Below are positions 42,301 to 51,471 of a DNA stretch of 64,000 nt, one piece after another; position 1 is the stretch's first letter; each line of letters starts with the position of its first letter. The translations under genes were made by a program, and so were the position numbers. A model generated the notes under the pieces. The model was not told the DNA's origin, ran no database searches, and saw nothing but the letters and a program-made list of their open reading frames with translations. The DNA is from Paucisalibacillus globulus (GTDB lineage Bacteria; Bacillota; Bacilli; Bacillales; Amphibacillaceae), in the NCBI RefSeq assembly GCF_900184735.1, contig NZ_LT855386.1, positions 518,988-582,987 of the forward strand, written 5' to 3'.

Positions 42301-42440
42301 CTATAATACTCTGTAGGAACGTTTTCCTGACTCTTTTGCCTTATAAAGTGCTTTGTCTGCATTTTTTAATAGTTCATATGAAGTAGACGTTATATGGAAA
42401 GGCTCATTTCTTTTATACTGCATATCATTATTATCCTTCT
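42301..42440 (-). pseudogene. Remnant of a GGDEF-domain (diguanylate cyclase) gene
   Basis: On the minus strand a short frame ending at TAG 42301 reads ...NEPFHITSTSYELLKNADKALYKAKESGKRSYRVL. This is the end of a GGDEF domain, but the usual SIGIA segment between HIT and TSYELL is missing and no upstream GGDEF motif or start is present. It is a decayed fragment lying just downstream of the receiver gene, suggesting that the two once formed a c-di-GMP signalling unit. Confidence 0.72.
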
Positions 42441-42462
42441 CTTACGCTCTAAGACACTATCA

Positions 42463-42822
42463 TCAATTCTCTACAACACTTTTAATAACATCTACCACTT
42501 CATTAAAATAGGGTTTTACAATAAACCCTTTAGCACCTATTTTTATAGATTCCACTATATTAAATCCCGTACCCATGGAGGAACACATAATAACTGTCGC
42601 ATCAGGATCAAACTCTAGAAATTTTTTAAGTACTGTAAGCCCACTTATATTCGGCATCGTAATATCTAGGATTACAATGTCTGGATTTACATACATGTAT
42701 TGATCAATAGCCTCTTCACCATTCGAGGCTTCATATATGGTCGTGTAACCATGTTGGTTAAGAATTCCTTTTAAATACTTCCTTATAAATCTCGAATCAT
42801 CCACAACCATAATTTCTTGCAT
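42463..42822 (-). CDS. Single-domain response regulator (CheY-like)
   Basis: A 119-residue receiver. The start at MQEIMVVDDSRFIRKYL follows CTGGAGG by 8 nt; the ATG closer to the site would be out of frame. The acidic pocket (VVDD), the phospho-acceptor Asp (DIVILDITMP, about residue 53), the Ser switch (MCSSMG) and Lys (FIVKPY) are all present. No histidine kinase is encoded nearby. It has no output domain; the adjacent GGDEF remnant suggests a lost partner. Confidence 0.87.
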   Translation of the reverse strand: MQEIMVVDDSRFIRKYLKGILNQHGYTTIYEASNGEEAIDQYMYVNPDIVILDITMPNISGLTVLKKFLEFDPDATVIMCSSMGTGFNIVESIKIGAKGFIVKPYFNEVVDVIKSVVEN

Positions 42823-42978
42823 AACATAAACCTCCAGTTTCACATAACAAGTTTCTTATTTGTTCTAACCTCTATTTTTCCATAAATAAAAAATATGACT
42901 ACTACCCTCTATTCTCATTTTTGTGGTGCACATGTAGGAATACACTCCTATTTTTAGTTTTGTCTTTTATTGAAAAAC

Positions 42979-43007
42979 AAAAAAAGCAACCAAACGGCTG
43001 CTTTTTT
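42979..43007 (-). terminator. Terminator of the HAD hydrolase gene
   Basis: On the minus strand AAAAAAGCAGCC-GTTT-GGTTGCTTTTTTT, directly after the HAD gene stop. Confidence 0.8.
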
Positions 43008-43013
43008 TGTTCA

Positions 43014-43682
43014 CTATGAAAGTAGATCCAATACCTGCATTGGTTCTGATAATTTAGGAAACCCTTCTATTCTCTCACTTATATAAGTTGGTAAGAACCA
43101 AGTTGCCTGATAGGCTTTCATTCCAACATTCGACGCTCCAATCAACTCATTTGACCCACCATCTCCAATAAAAAGGGATTGCTCCGGAGAAACATGTAAA
43201 TTCTGACATGCAATCCTGTAAATCTCAGCATTAGGCTTTGCTTGTTTTACTTTGTATGAAAAGATAATATCATCAAATAGATTCGCCAATTTTGACTCAC
43301 CAAATCCGATTACTTCTTCTGGTGTACAATTACTAATTAACCCAATTTTTATCTTTCTTTCTCTTAAAGTCTGGATCATTTGAATAATTTCATTATCAAT
43401 ATCATGAAAAGGTACTAATTTAGCCTTTATTCTTTGTTGATGTATTTGTTCAATAATATTTTCATCTATTGCTTTCCCTAATGTAGTCAGTATATCTCTT
43501 AGAACACTTTGATGATCTGGAAAAGTACCATTCATTCTTCTTTCTACTCTTAGCGCCCATTCTTTCTTATATGTTTCTTCCGTTATTGGTAATGCCTCTG
43601 TTGAGTAGGTCGCTTTCTTCTGATTGCCCTGCCATTCTGTAATAAGCGTTTCATATAAATCAAAGAATATAGCCTTCACCAC
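43014..43682 (-). CDS. HAD-superfamily hydrolase
   Basis: A 222-residue HAD phosphatase-like protein. Motif I is FFDLYETLI, where the second Asp of the usual DxDxT is replaced by Tyr-Glu (DLYET), as in several dehalogenase or epoxide-hydrolase-like HAD groups. Motif II is LISNCTPEEV, motif III the Lys in YKVKQAKPNAEIY, and motif IV FIGDGGSNEL. A helical cap lies at residues 15-85. The substrate is unknown. Confidence 0.82.
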   Translation of the reverse strand: MVKAIFFDLYETLITEWQGNQKKATYSTEALPITEETYKKEWALRVERRMNGTFPDHQSVLRDILTTLGKAIDENIIEQIHQQRIKAKLVPFHDIDNEIIQMIQTLRERKIKIGLISNCTPEEVIGFGESKLANLFDDIIFSYKVKQAKPNAEIYRIACQNLHVSPEQSLFIGDGGSNELIGASNVGMKAYQATWFLPTYISERIEGFPKLSEPMQVLDLLS

Positions 43683-43812
43683 TTCAAAACCTCCCTAGAT
43701 TTTTTCAAGCGTTCACCATATTTTCTTACTAACTATCATATATATAGACATTGGATAGTACAATAATAGAATTAGAGTTCTTTAATTAAATATTTTGTTG
43801 GGGGGGATATAC

Positions 43813-44640
43813 ATGGCAGTTGCTCAATATGTTAATATCAATGGTCATAGCATCCATATCAATATTATTGGTGAGGGGGAACCGATCATTTTCCTCCATG
43901 GTGGACCTGGAAGCGAACACCGCTTTTTTCTCCCACATGTATTACCATTATCCAAGAAATATCAATTAGTTTTGTACGACCAACGTGGATGTGGTAAATC
44001 TGACCCTTTTCAAGATAACAACTATTCCATTGAAGAAGAGGTTAACACCCTTGAATCTTTACGTAAGCAATTACAGCATGAAAAAGTCAATATATTTGGG
44101 GAATCATGGGGAAGCATGCTCGCACTCAGTTACGCTTCAGCCTATCCTAGAAGGGTTAATAAACTATTTTTAACGGCTGCAATTGGGATTACACAAAAGG
44201 GTTTAAAGACATTTGAGAAAGAATTACTTAAACGAATTACACTTAAGGACAAAATTAAACTGTTAAGTATGGATAGAGAGGTTAGGAAAGGGACGGCTAC
44301 TACTGAAAAGCTACTCGATATATTGGACCCTTACTATGTGTTTTCCAAAGACTCCATACAAAACTATGGAAAAACAAATATGAATCATACTGTTAATCAA
44401 ATCTTAATTGAGGATATCGAGAAAAATTACGATTTATCAAAAGACCTGGATAAGTTAGTAGAGATACCTATTTTAATTGCTCAGGGAAGTCATGATATAC
44501 TACCTCCCCCATTAATTGAAAAACTATTAATTAATTATTTACCACATGCCAGATTACAGGTGATTGAGAACTGTGGACATTGGACATTATTAGAGAAATC
44601 AAGTGAAATAAACAAACTAGCGGAAGATTTCTTTGGTTAA
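43813..44640 (+). CDS. Alpha/beta hydrolase (proline iminopeptidase-like)
   Basis: A 275-residue hydrolase. ATG 43813 follows GGGGGGAT; a TTG at 43795 would precede the site. The oxyanion motif is HGGPGSEH, the nucleophile elbow FGESWGSMLALSYA, the acid Asp near QGSHDILPPP, and the catalytic His in ENCGHWTLLEK. HGGPG with GESWGS is typical of the proline iminopeptidase group, but the substrate is not certain. Confidence 0.88.
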   Translation: MAVAQYVNINGHSIHINIIGEGEPIIFLHGGPGSEHRFFLPHVLPLSKKYQLVLYDQRGCGKSDPFQDNNYSIEEEVNTLESLRKQLQHEKVNIFGESWGSMLALSYASAYPRRVNKLFLTAAIGITQKGLKTFEKELLKRITLKDKIKLLSMDREVRKGTATTEKLLDILDPYYVFSKDSIQNYGKTNMNHTVNQILIEDIEKNYDLSKDLDKLVEIPILIAQGSHDILPPPLIEKLLINYLPHARLQVIENCGHWTLLEKSSEINKLAEDFFG

Positions 44641-44681
44641 TAGATACTTCTTTTCAACTACTTAAAACAAAACAAGCAAAG

Positions 44682-44716
44682 GAAAAAGAGTCTCCTACAC
44701 TGTAGAATACTCTTTT
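44682..44716 (-). terminator. Terminator of the MOSC gene
   Basis: Minus strand AAAGAGTATTCTACA and TAGGAGACTCTTT arms, imperfect, with a short T tail. Confidence 0.55.
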
Positions 44717-44720
44717 AAAG

Positions 44721-45431
44721 TTAATCCATATTCGGCCCAAACACACGCTTTTCAGGTGTTGATTCTTTCCCTGTTAAACGTTTTGTAAGTGTTGCTTTCC
44801 AGTTTTCAGCTAGAAATTCACATGATGCTAATTCTTTAGCCAGTTCCAAGTCATCTTTCTTGTCATACATGACTTCATTACATGTTGCGATTGTCCATTT
44901 GGGATAGGGACGTTCTAACAAAGTTAACTCAACTTCACCTTGGACAAATCCTTCCTTCAGAATACGAAAATACCACCCCGTCTTACCCGAATGCTGGATG
45001 CGTAATGCAAGGTCCATAGTCTGAAAACGGCGAGCAGGTTTCCAGCAAGGTCTCCTAGGCTGGGAAACCTGTATAATTGCATCACCAAATTGATATGTAT
45101 CCCCGATACAAACATCGTTTTCATCCATATTCTCAACAGCTAGATTCTCTCCAAACCCACCAACATGAATAGTATCGATGTTCTCTGCTAACTTCCAGTA
45201 ATCATAGTGATGTATTGAATATGTAAAAATTGCTTTCTCAGGTCCACCATGGTTTTTCTTATCTGCTACCTCATCACCAATTAATCCAGTACGACTAAGC
45301 CATACTTTTCCTTTTGTTTCTTCTTTAAACATACCACTTTCCCATGCTCGATCCATTTGATTTGCTGCATTAGGATCACCAATCTGTTTCACTTTCCCGA
45401 CAAAAAGCTCTTTAACATAAGGATTACCCAT
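44721..45431 (-). CDS. MOSC-domain protein (YiiM-like)
   Basis: A 236-residue protein. The MOSC core includes NHGGPEKAIFTYSIHHYDYW, GGFGENLAVENMDENDVCIGDTYQFGDAIIQVSQPRRPCWKPARRF, whose Cys is the presumed sulfur or molybdenum-cofactor-binding residue, and a C-terminal three-helix extension as in YiiM. YiiM proteins use molybdenum cofactor to reduce N-hydroxylated bases. Nitrate reductase in the window shows that the cell makes molybdenum cofactor. Confidence 0.85.
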   Translation of the reverse strand: MGNPYVKELFVGKVKQIGDPNAANQMDRAWESGMFKEETKGKVWLSRTGLIGDEVADKKNHGGPEKAIFTYSIHHYDYWKLAENIDTIHVGGFGENLAVENMDENDVCIGDTYQFGDAIIQVSQPRRPCWKPARRFQTMDLALRIQHSGKTGWYFRILKEGFVQGEVELTLLERPYPKWTIATCNEVMYDKKDDLELAKELASCEFLAENWKATLTKRLTGKESTPEKRVFGPNMD

Positions 45432-45483
45432 TAGTACTTCTCCTCGTTCATAAAAGTTAAGATATATATAAAATAATCTTTAA

Positions 45484-46119
45484 TCATTCTTCAGGAGGTA
45501 ATTTATACGTTACTTCTCCTTTTTCATTCAAAAATTCCATTCTTGGTACATCATTTTCATCCACAACCATTCGAATACGTGGATTTCCTTTAGAATCCCA
45601 TAATTGAACGGATACATTTCCATGTATGTCTTTACCCATAAAAGCTCGTTGTGTATTCCCTTCATAAAGCGCATCAAGTTCCTTTGTCTTTTCTTCATCA
45701 CTTAATCCAGAGTTAATTATTTGGTCTTGTTGTTCCATAACCTTTGATAAAGGGATATTAGGTCGATCAAAAACAGAAAAACCATAGGAGCTTTCACCAT
45801 TGTCTTCCGAGAAATACATTTGAACAACTTGGTCTTGTTTATACTGATCAAATGTCAAAGAACCTCCAGAAAATAGATTTCCATCCTCATCTACTTCACT
45901 TCCAAATATAAGCCCACCACACTCTTCCCCAATCCCATTATAAAACATAATTCCAGAGATTGGATCATTTTGTCTGTGTCCAGGTAAGATATCTTTTCCA
46001 TCCATAATAAGTGGTGGAATATTCTCTTGGTTGAAAAGCGTCATTTTAACTTTGCCTTCTTTATCAACAATGTTAAGTTTCTCTACATTTAATTGTGTAT
46101 AATGATCCCGTTTAGTCAT
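45484..46119 (-). CDS. Uncharacterised 211-residue protein
   Basis: Soluble, acidic, no membrane segment. It has recurring short beta units of the form D-x-x-G-x-x-x-x-x-L/M-F at both ends (VDKEGKVKMTLF near residue 17; DIHGNVSVQLWDSKGNPRIRMVVDENDVPRMEFLNEKGEV near 165-205), reminiscent of beta-strand repeats in sheath or fibre-like proteins. No catalytic motif is seen. The gene is monocistronic. No function is proposed. Confidence 0.65.
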   Translation of the reverse strand: MTKRDHYTQLNVEKLNIVDKEGKVKMTLFNQENIPPLIMDGKDILPGHRQNDPISGIMFYNGIGEECGGLIFGSEVDEDGNLFSGGSLTFDQYKQDQVVQMYFSEDNGESSYGFSVFDRPNIPLSKVMEQQDQIINSGLSDEEKTKELDALYEGNTQRAFMGKDIHGNVSVQLWDSKGNPRIRMVVDENDVPRMEFLNEKGEVTYKLPPEE

Positions 46120-46203
46120 TTAACTATCCCCCTACCCCATTATTCTAAAGTATTCTTTAATTAGTGTACCAGAAATATTCCGATAATTTAAATATTGAAC
46201 AAT

Positions 46204-46235
46204 AAAAAAACTATGATACTTTCATACCATAGTTT
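46204..46235 (-). terminator. Terminator of the tRNA gene
   Basis: Minus strand AAACTATGGTAT and ATACATAGTTT-like arms with a T run, 9 nt after the tRNA 3' end. Confidence 0.65.
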
Positions 46236-46243
46236 AATACAAG

Positions 46244-46316
46244 TGATTCCGATTGGGCTCGAACCAACGACCTCCACCCTGTCAAGGTGGCGCTCTCCCT
46301 GCTGAGCTACGGAATC
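46244..46316 (-). tRNA. tRNA-Val (anticodon GAC)
   Basis: 73 nt on the minus strand from G at 46316. The acceptor stem GATTCCG/CGGAATC pairs fully; D arm GCTC..GAGC; anticodon stem CCACC/GGTGG with loop TTGACAG, anticodon GAC; T arm GTTGG-TTCGAGC-CCAAT. The discriminator is A and CCA is not encoded. The anticodon reads GUU/GUC codons for valine. Confidence 0.92.
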
Positions 46317-46418
46317 ATATGAAGTTATTATAATGTATTATATATAGCTTACTAGAAATAATCAAGTTGTTTCAATTCCATTCTCCACCTTCCAACCAAT
46401 ATTTCATAGTAACTTTAA

Positions 46419-46787
46419 TTATTTTATATTAGTGTTTTGATCAAGAACAAGCAACCAGTTTCCGTTAACATTTTCAAATACTAGTTGTAAATAATAGTCA
46501 AATTCATACGGATCGTTGTTCTCATCTAAATCCTCGTAATGAATCCTTAATACAGCGGTAGCCAAACTGATCGACTCAACAATTTTTACGACTTTATAAG
46601 TAATACTCCAATCTAAATCAGCAAACCACTCTTCATGAAAACGAATAAATTCTTCTCTATTTTGAATAAATTTGCCGTTTCCCAATATTAGAGTAATTGA
46701 ATTTGTATGTATTGTTGAATTAAAATCCTCAATATTTCTTTCCATTATTGCATTCATATGTTTATTTAAGGCTTGTTTAAATATCAT
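46419..46787 (-). CDS. SnoaL/NTF2-like small protein
   Basis: A 122-residue protein with the cone-shaped NTF2-like pattern: helical start KQALNKHMNAIMERNIEDFNSTIH, then beta strands ending DYYLQLVFENVNGNWLLVLDQN. Such proteins may be enzymes or ligand binders; no catalytic residue can be assigned. AGGAG precedes the ATG. Confidence 0.7.
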   Translation of the reverse strand: MIFKQALNKHMNAIMERNIEDFNSTIHTNSITLILGNGKFIQNREEFIRFHEEWFADLDWSITYKVVKIVESISLATAVLRIHYEDLDENNDPYEFDYYLQLVFENVNGNWLLVLDQNTNIK

Positions 46788-47006
46788 TTATATACTCCTC
46801 TTCATAATTCCCCTCAGATTATTATATATTCCATAGACTATATGCTATATCCTGCTTATAATTCTAAAAATATTATCTAAATAAAAATTAATTTCATTCG
46901 ATACACGAAATAAATCCTTGGAACTGAACCTGTTTATCCTTTATAATAAAAAAGCACTATATTATTTTATATTAAAAAAATTCACAATTTCGACAACGGG
47001 GGTTAA

Positions 47007-48743
47007 ATGCACGTGAAAACAGTTTTTTCCTTTTTAAAGCCATATAAATTGCCTGCAGTTGTTGCCTTCTTGCTCATGCTCGTTGAACTTGCTGTTGAGC
47101 TACTTCTTCCATTCTTTCTAGGTAAAATGATTGATAATGGGGTTATGAATGGCGACTTAAATAATATTATTATGTGGGGAAGTATCATGATTGGGCTAGC
47201 ATTTTTCTCTTTTGTATCAGGGATTATTAATTCCTTTTATGCTTCCCATGTTAGCTGGGGATTTGCTTATGATATTCGAGAAAGATTATTCCGTAAAATA
47301 CAAGAATTTTCTTTTGCAAACTTAAATCATCATCCTACATCACATCTTATGACACTATTTACAAATGATGTTAGGCAAATACAAAATACGATTTTTATGG
47401 GATTACGAATTATGATGAAGGCACCGCTTATAGCATTAGGTGGAGTTATTATGGCGTTTGTCGTAAATCCTAGACTCGCTATTATTTTCTTAATTACTGT
47501 CCCTCTTCTACTAGGATTCCTGTTATGGGTTCTAAAAAGAGCATCCAAAATGTTTAATCGGGTACAAAAAAGTATTGATAAAGTGAACCTAGTGATGCAA
47601 GAGAATCTGGCAGGGATGCGATTAATCAAAGCCTTTTTCAGACGTGATTATGAAGAAGACCGTTTTACTGATGCCAATACAAACCTAAGAAACAATACAC
47701 GATTTACCTTTCGTTTCATTGAGGCTTCTATGCCTATACTATTATTCGTTATGAATCTAAGTATCATTGCGATACTCTGGTTTGGTAATACGCAATCTAT
47801 TGCTGGTACTACAGAAGTTGGGGATGTGGTTGCTATTCTTAACTATGCGATGCGTGTTGCGATGGCTATTTCCATGTTTTCATTCATTATTATGGCACTA
47901 TCTCGCACCAAAGCATCAGCAGAGCGAATAAGCGAAGTACTGGTGGAAGAAGTAGATCTATTAGATTCAAAAGATGCCGATATAAATCAACTGGTTACAG
48001 ACGCAAAGGTTGAATTTAAGAATGTCTCTTTCCAATATCCTACTTCCGATGGTCCTGTACTTAGCAACTTATCTTTCACTGTCAATCCTGGTGAAAAACT
48101 CGCTATTATTGGAGCAACTGGTTCTGGAAAGTCTTCCTTATTCCAGCTCATCCCAAGATTATACGATGTCACTGACGGCGAAATATTAATTGATGATAAA
48201 CCAATCTCTTCTTATAAACTAGAAACACTCCGTAAAAGTATTGGATATGTACCTCAAAGTCCATTGCTTTTCAGTGGGCCGATTATCGACAATATATCTT
48301 GGGGTAAAGATGATGCTACGAAGGAAGAAATCTATAAAGCAGCAAAGGATGCACAAATCCACGACACTATTATGGAGTTACCTAATCAGTACCAAACACA
48401 AATTGGTCAGAAAGGTGTCAACCTTTCTGGTGGACAGAAACAACGTATTTCTATTGCCAGAGCATTAATACGTAAGCCTAAGATTTTAATGCTTGATGAT
48501 AGTACTAGTGCACTAGACTTGGCAACTGAATCAAAACTATTAGCTGCTATTCAAGATGACCTAAATACATTGTTTATTATCACACAAAAGATTTCTACTG
48601 CAATGAATGCGGACCGAATCTTGCTTATAGATGAAGGTCAAATGTTGCATATTGGTACTCATGAAGAGTTACTTCAATATTCTGAGTTGTACCAAAGAAT
48701 TGTCGAATCACAATTTGGAAAGGAGTATCCACATGTCCATTAA
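47007..48743 (+). CDS. Heterodimeric ABC exporter subunit (YfiB-like), degenerate ATP site
   Basis: A 578-residue half-transporter: six helices (residues 1-310), then an ATPase domain. Walker A is IGATGSGKSSLFQLI, signature LSGGQKQRISIARAL, Walker B ILMLDDSTSALD with Asp in place of the catalytic Glu, and the H-loop His replaced by Gln (FIITQKIST). So its own catalytic residues are lost while its signature is intact. It overlaps the next gene by 11 nt. Together they resemble BmrCD/YfiBC-type multidrug exporters. The ATG is 12 nt after a weak GGGGG site next to TTTCGACAA. Confidence 0.9.
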   Translation: MHVKTVFSFLKPYKLPAVVAFLLMLVELAVELLLPFFLGKMIDNGVMNGDLNNIIMWGSIMIGLAFFSFVSGIINSFYASHVSWGFAYDIRERLFRKIQEFSFANLNHHPTSHLMTLFTNDVRQIQNTIFMGLRIMMKAPLIALGGVIMAFVVNPRLAIIFLITVPLLLGFLLWVLKRASKMFNRVQKSIDKVNLVMQENLAGMRLIKAFFRRDYEEDRFTDANTNLRNNTRFTFRFIEASMPILLFVMNLSIIAILWFGNTQSIAGTTEVGDVVAILNYAMRVAMAISMFSFIIMALSRTKASAERISEVLVEEVDLLDSKDADINQLVTDAKVEFKNVSFQYPTSDGPVLSNLSFTVNPGEKLAIIGATGSGKSSLFQLIPRLYDVTDGEILIDDKPISSYKLETLRKSIGYVPQSPLLFSGPIIDNISWGKDDATKEEIYKAAKDAQIHDTIMELPNQYQTQIGQKGVNLSGGQKQRISIARALIRKPKILMLDDSTSALDLATESKLLAAIQDDLNTLFIITQKISTAMNADRILLIDEGQMLHIGTHEELLQYSELYQRIVESQFGKEYPHVH

Positions 48744-50565
48744 ACAACAACTAAAAGCTCCCTTTCAATATGAGAAAATACCAATTGAAAATATATCAGA
48801 GGAGATTACGAAAAAACGCGCACGTAATACGGTCGGTACAATAAAACGAATTTGGACCTACCTAGCTCGTGAAAAGGCACGATTATGGCTTGTTGTACTA
48901 ATGGTCCTAATTAGTTCTGCCATGAGTTTACTTGGACCATTTATGGTTGGAATGGCCATCGACAATTTTATTGTTGAACAAGAAATTTCTGGATTTGGAA
49001 TGTTAGTAATTGGACTTATAGCAGTTTACTTATTAAACTCCCTCTCTATCTTCTTACAAAGCTTTTGGATGATTGGGATTGCACAAAACACAGTATATGA
49101 TCTACGTTCCGAACTATTTCATAGGTTCCACCGTTTGCCTATAGCATATTTTGACAAAAGGCAACATGGTGAATTAATGAGTCGAATTACAAACGATATT
49201 GATAATGTTAATAACACGTTAAACCAATCGGTCATCCAAGTATTCTCTAGTGTATTAACGCTTATTGGAACAATTGGCGTCATGATTTATTTAAGTCCTA
49301 TATTAACCGTTGTGACGATGTCTATTGTTCCTGTAATGTTCTTTGCTACTCGTTGGATTACGAGAAGAACCGGTCCATTGTATAAGTTACAACAAAAGAG
49401 ACTGGGGGAACTAAATGGATATGTAGAAGAGACAGTATCTGGTCAACATGTCGTAAAAACATACTCTCAGGAAGAACGTGTCATCAAAGAATTCGAAGTG
49501 AAAAATAAAGATTTAAACCATTCTGGTTTCTGGGCTTTAACCATAGCTGGGTTCATACCTAAAGTGATGAACATGTTGAACTTTCTAAGTTTCGGGATGA
49601 TTGCTCTAGTTGGTGGTATTCTAGCAATTAATACAGAGCTAGTAACTATTGGAGTAATTGTAATCTTCACTGAGTATGCTCGTCAGTTTACACGTCCATT
49701 AAACGAATTATCTAACCAATTTAACCTTCTTCTTTCAGCAGTAGCTGGTGCGGAACGTGTATTTAATGTAATAGATGAAACAGAGGAAGAATTGGATGAG
49801 AAAAAAGCTTTCGACCTTCAGGAAACTAAAGGGCATTTCCAATTTGAGGATGTCACTTTTGGTTATGAAAATGAAGTTATCTTGAATAAGATTAATTTTG
49901 AAGCAAAACCAGGAGATTCTGTAGCCTTTGTTGGACATACTGGAGCAGGTAAAACAACAATTATTAATTTAATCTCACGTTTCTACAATTATGATAGCGG
50001 GAAGATTACGCTTGATGGGATTGATTTAAAAGAAATAAAGCGGTCTAGTCTTAGATCCCATATGGCGTTTGTATTACAGGATTCTTTCTTGTTCCATAAT
50101 ACTATCAGAGAGAATATTCGCTATGGGCGTTTAAATGCTACAGATGAAGAAGTAATAGAAGCTGCCAAGAAAGCGAATGCACATGATTTTATCAATCAAT
50201 TACCAAATGGATATGATACCATTCTAGATTCAGACGGTAGTGGAATCAGCCAAGGACAAAAGCAATTACTAACCATTGCAAGAGCTTTTATTGCTGAGCC
50301 AACTATACTTGTTCTTGATGAAGCAACAAGTAATATAGACACTATTACTGAACTGAAAATTCAAGAGGCATTAAAAGAACTTATGAAGGGCAGAACAAGT
50401 TTCATCATTGCCCATCGATTAAATACCATTCAAGAAGCTGATCAAATCGTCATGCTCGAACATGGTCAAATCTTAGAAAAAGGTAGCCACGAAGAACTAT
50501 TAAATCAAAAAGAAAACTATTATAACTTATACAAGGGACAACTTCGAGAAGTAGTCGGCAGTTAA
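48733..50565 (+). CDS. Heterodimeric ABC exporter subunit (YfiC-like), catalytic ATP site
   Basis: A 610-residue half-transporter. ATG 48733 follows AAAGGAG; the start overlaps the end of the partner. Residues 1-45 are a cytoplasmic extension, six helices follow (to about 345), then the ATPase: VGHTGAGKTTIINLI, signature degenerate as ISQGQKQLL, Walker B ILVLDEATSNID with catalytic Glu, and H-loop IAHRLNT. Its Walker motifs pair with the LSGGQ of the partner to make the one active site, complementing the partner's defects. Confidence 0.92.
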   Translation: MSIKQQLKAPFQYEKIPIENISEEITKKRARNTVGTIKRIWTYLAREKARLWLVVLMVLISSAMSLLGPFMVGMAIDNFIVEQEISGFGMLVIGLIAVYLLNSLSIFLQSFWMIGIAQNTVYDLRSELFHRFHRLPIAYFDKRQHGELMSRITNDIDNVNNTLNQSVIQVFSSVLTLIGTIGVMIYLSPILTVVTMSIVPVMFFATRWITRRTGPLYKLQQKRLGELNGYVEETVSGQHVVKTYSQEERVIKEFEVKNKDLNHSGFWALTIAGFIPKVMNMLNFLSFGMIALVGGILAINTELVTIGVIVIFTEYARQFTRPLNELSNQFNLLLSAVAGAERVFNVIDETEEELDEKKAFDLQETKGHFQFEDVTFGYENEVILNKINFEAKPGDSVAFVGHTGAGKTTIINLISRFYNYDSGKITLDGIDLKEIKRSSLRSHMAFVLQDSFLFHNTIRENIRYGRLNATDEEVIEAAKKANAHDFINQLPNGYDTILDSDGSGISQGQKQLLTIARAFIAEPTILVLDEATSNIDTITELKIQEALKELMKGRTSFIIAHRLNTIQEADQIVMLEHGQILEKGSHEELLNQKENYYNLYKGQLREVVGS

Positions 50566-50629
50566 AGTTACAATGGATACGTTTCATGGTAAACTAGGAA
50601 TAGGTAACTTGTTTATGAGGTGAATGTAC

Positions 50630-51358
50630 TTGAGCAGAAAAGGAAAAATGGTAGAACATGAAATTAATAGCACATATCTTGAAGAAAAAATGACACTAAA
50701 GATTTATCAGCCAGAATCATTCTCTCCTCTTTACAAATATCACATTTGTATTATGCAGGACGGAAACGATTACTATCAGATGGGACGTGTAGCTACCTTT
50801 AGCGATCAGTTGCATGACGATGCAGAAATTGAGAATACCATCTTTGTTGGTATTCATTATAGGGATCGATATGATCGTTTAAAAAAGTACCACCCTTCTG
50901 GTGAACAATATGAGGCCTATACCAAGTTCTTAATGAAAGAAGTTGTTCCTTATTTAGATGATATTCTTCCAACATATCATATGGGTGGTGCACGTGCCTT
51001 GATGGGAGATTCGTTAGCAGGAACACTTGCTTTAACCATGGCTATGAAATACCCAAACACCTTTGGTAAAGTAATTATCCAATCTCCGCTAGTTGATGAA
51101 ATTGTGTTAGAGTCAGTTCGAAATGCAACAAATATTGAATCACTAGATATTTATCATACGATTGGCACTTCTGAGACTAGTGTTGATACAACAAAAGGAC
51201 CTAATGTTGATTTCTTAACCCCAAATAGACAACTTAAGAATTTGTTAGAACAAAAAGGGTTAACGTATCACTATAAAGAAATACCAGAGGGTCAGCACAC
51301 ATGGAAGTATTGGCAAAAAGATATGATCAATGCTTTGAAAACAATCTTTAGTGATTAA
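50630..51358 (+). CDS. yjcH: Esterase of the YjcH/enterochelin esterase-like type
   Basis: About 242 residues. GAGGTGA lies directly against the ATG at 50624, so the TTG at 50630, 6 nt downstream, is the better start. The nucleophile lies in ALMGDSLAGTLALTMA (GDSLAG), the acid region near YHTIGTSET, and His in EGQHTWKYWQKDM. The fold is that of the esterase D/Fes group. It is followed by yjcG and yjcF as in B. subtilis, which supports the name. Confidence 0.8.
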   Translation: MSRKGKMVEHEINSTYLEEKMTLKIYQPESFSPLYKYHICIMQDGNDYYQMGRVATFSDQLHDDAEIENTIFVGIHYRDRYDRLKKYHPSGEQYEAYTKFLMKEVVPYLDDILPTYHMGGARALMGDSLAGTLALTMAMKYPNTFGKVIIQSPLVDEIVLESVRNATNIESLDIYHTIGTSETSVDTTKGPNVDFLTPNRQLKNLLEQKGLTYHYKEIPEGQHTWKYWQKDMINALKTIFSD

Positions 51359-51471
51359 CATCTCCCATTTTTATAAATAGGAAATAAAACACTTTAACTA
51401 TGGACTTATATGGTATAAATTAGAAGAAGCGATAATACTTATACGATAAAAAAATAATAGGAGGTTCTGAC

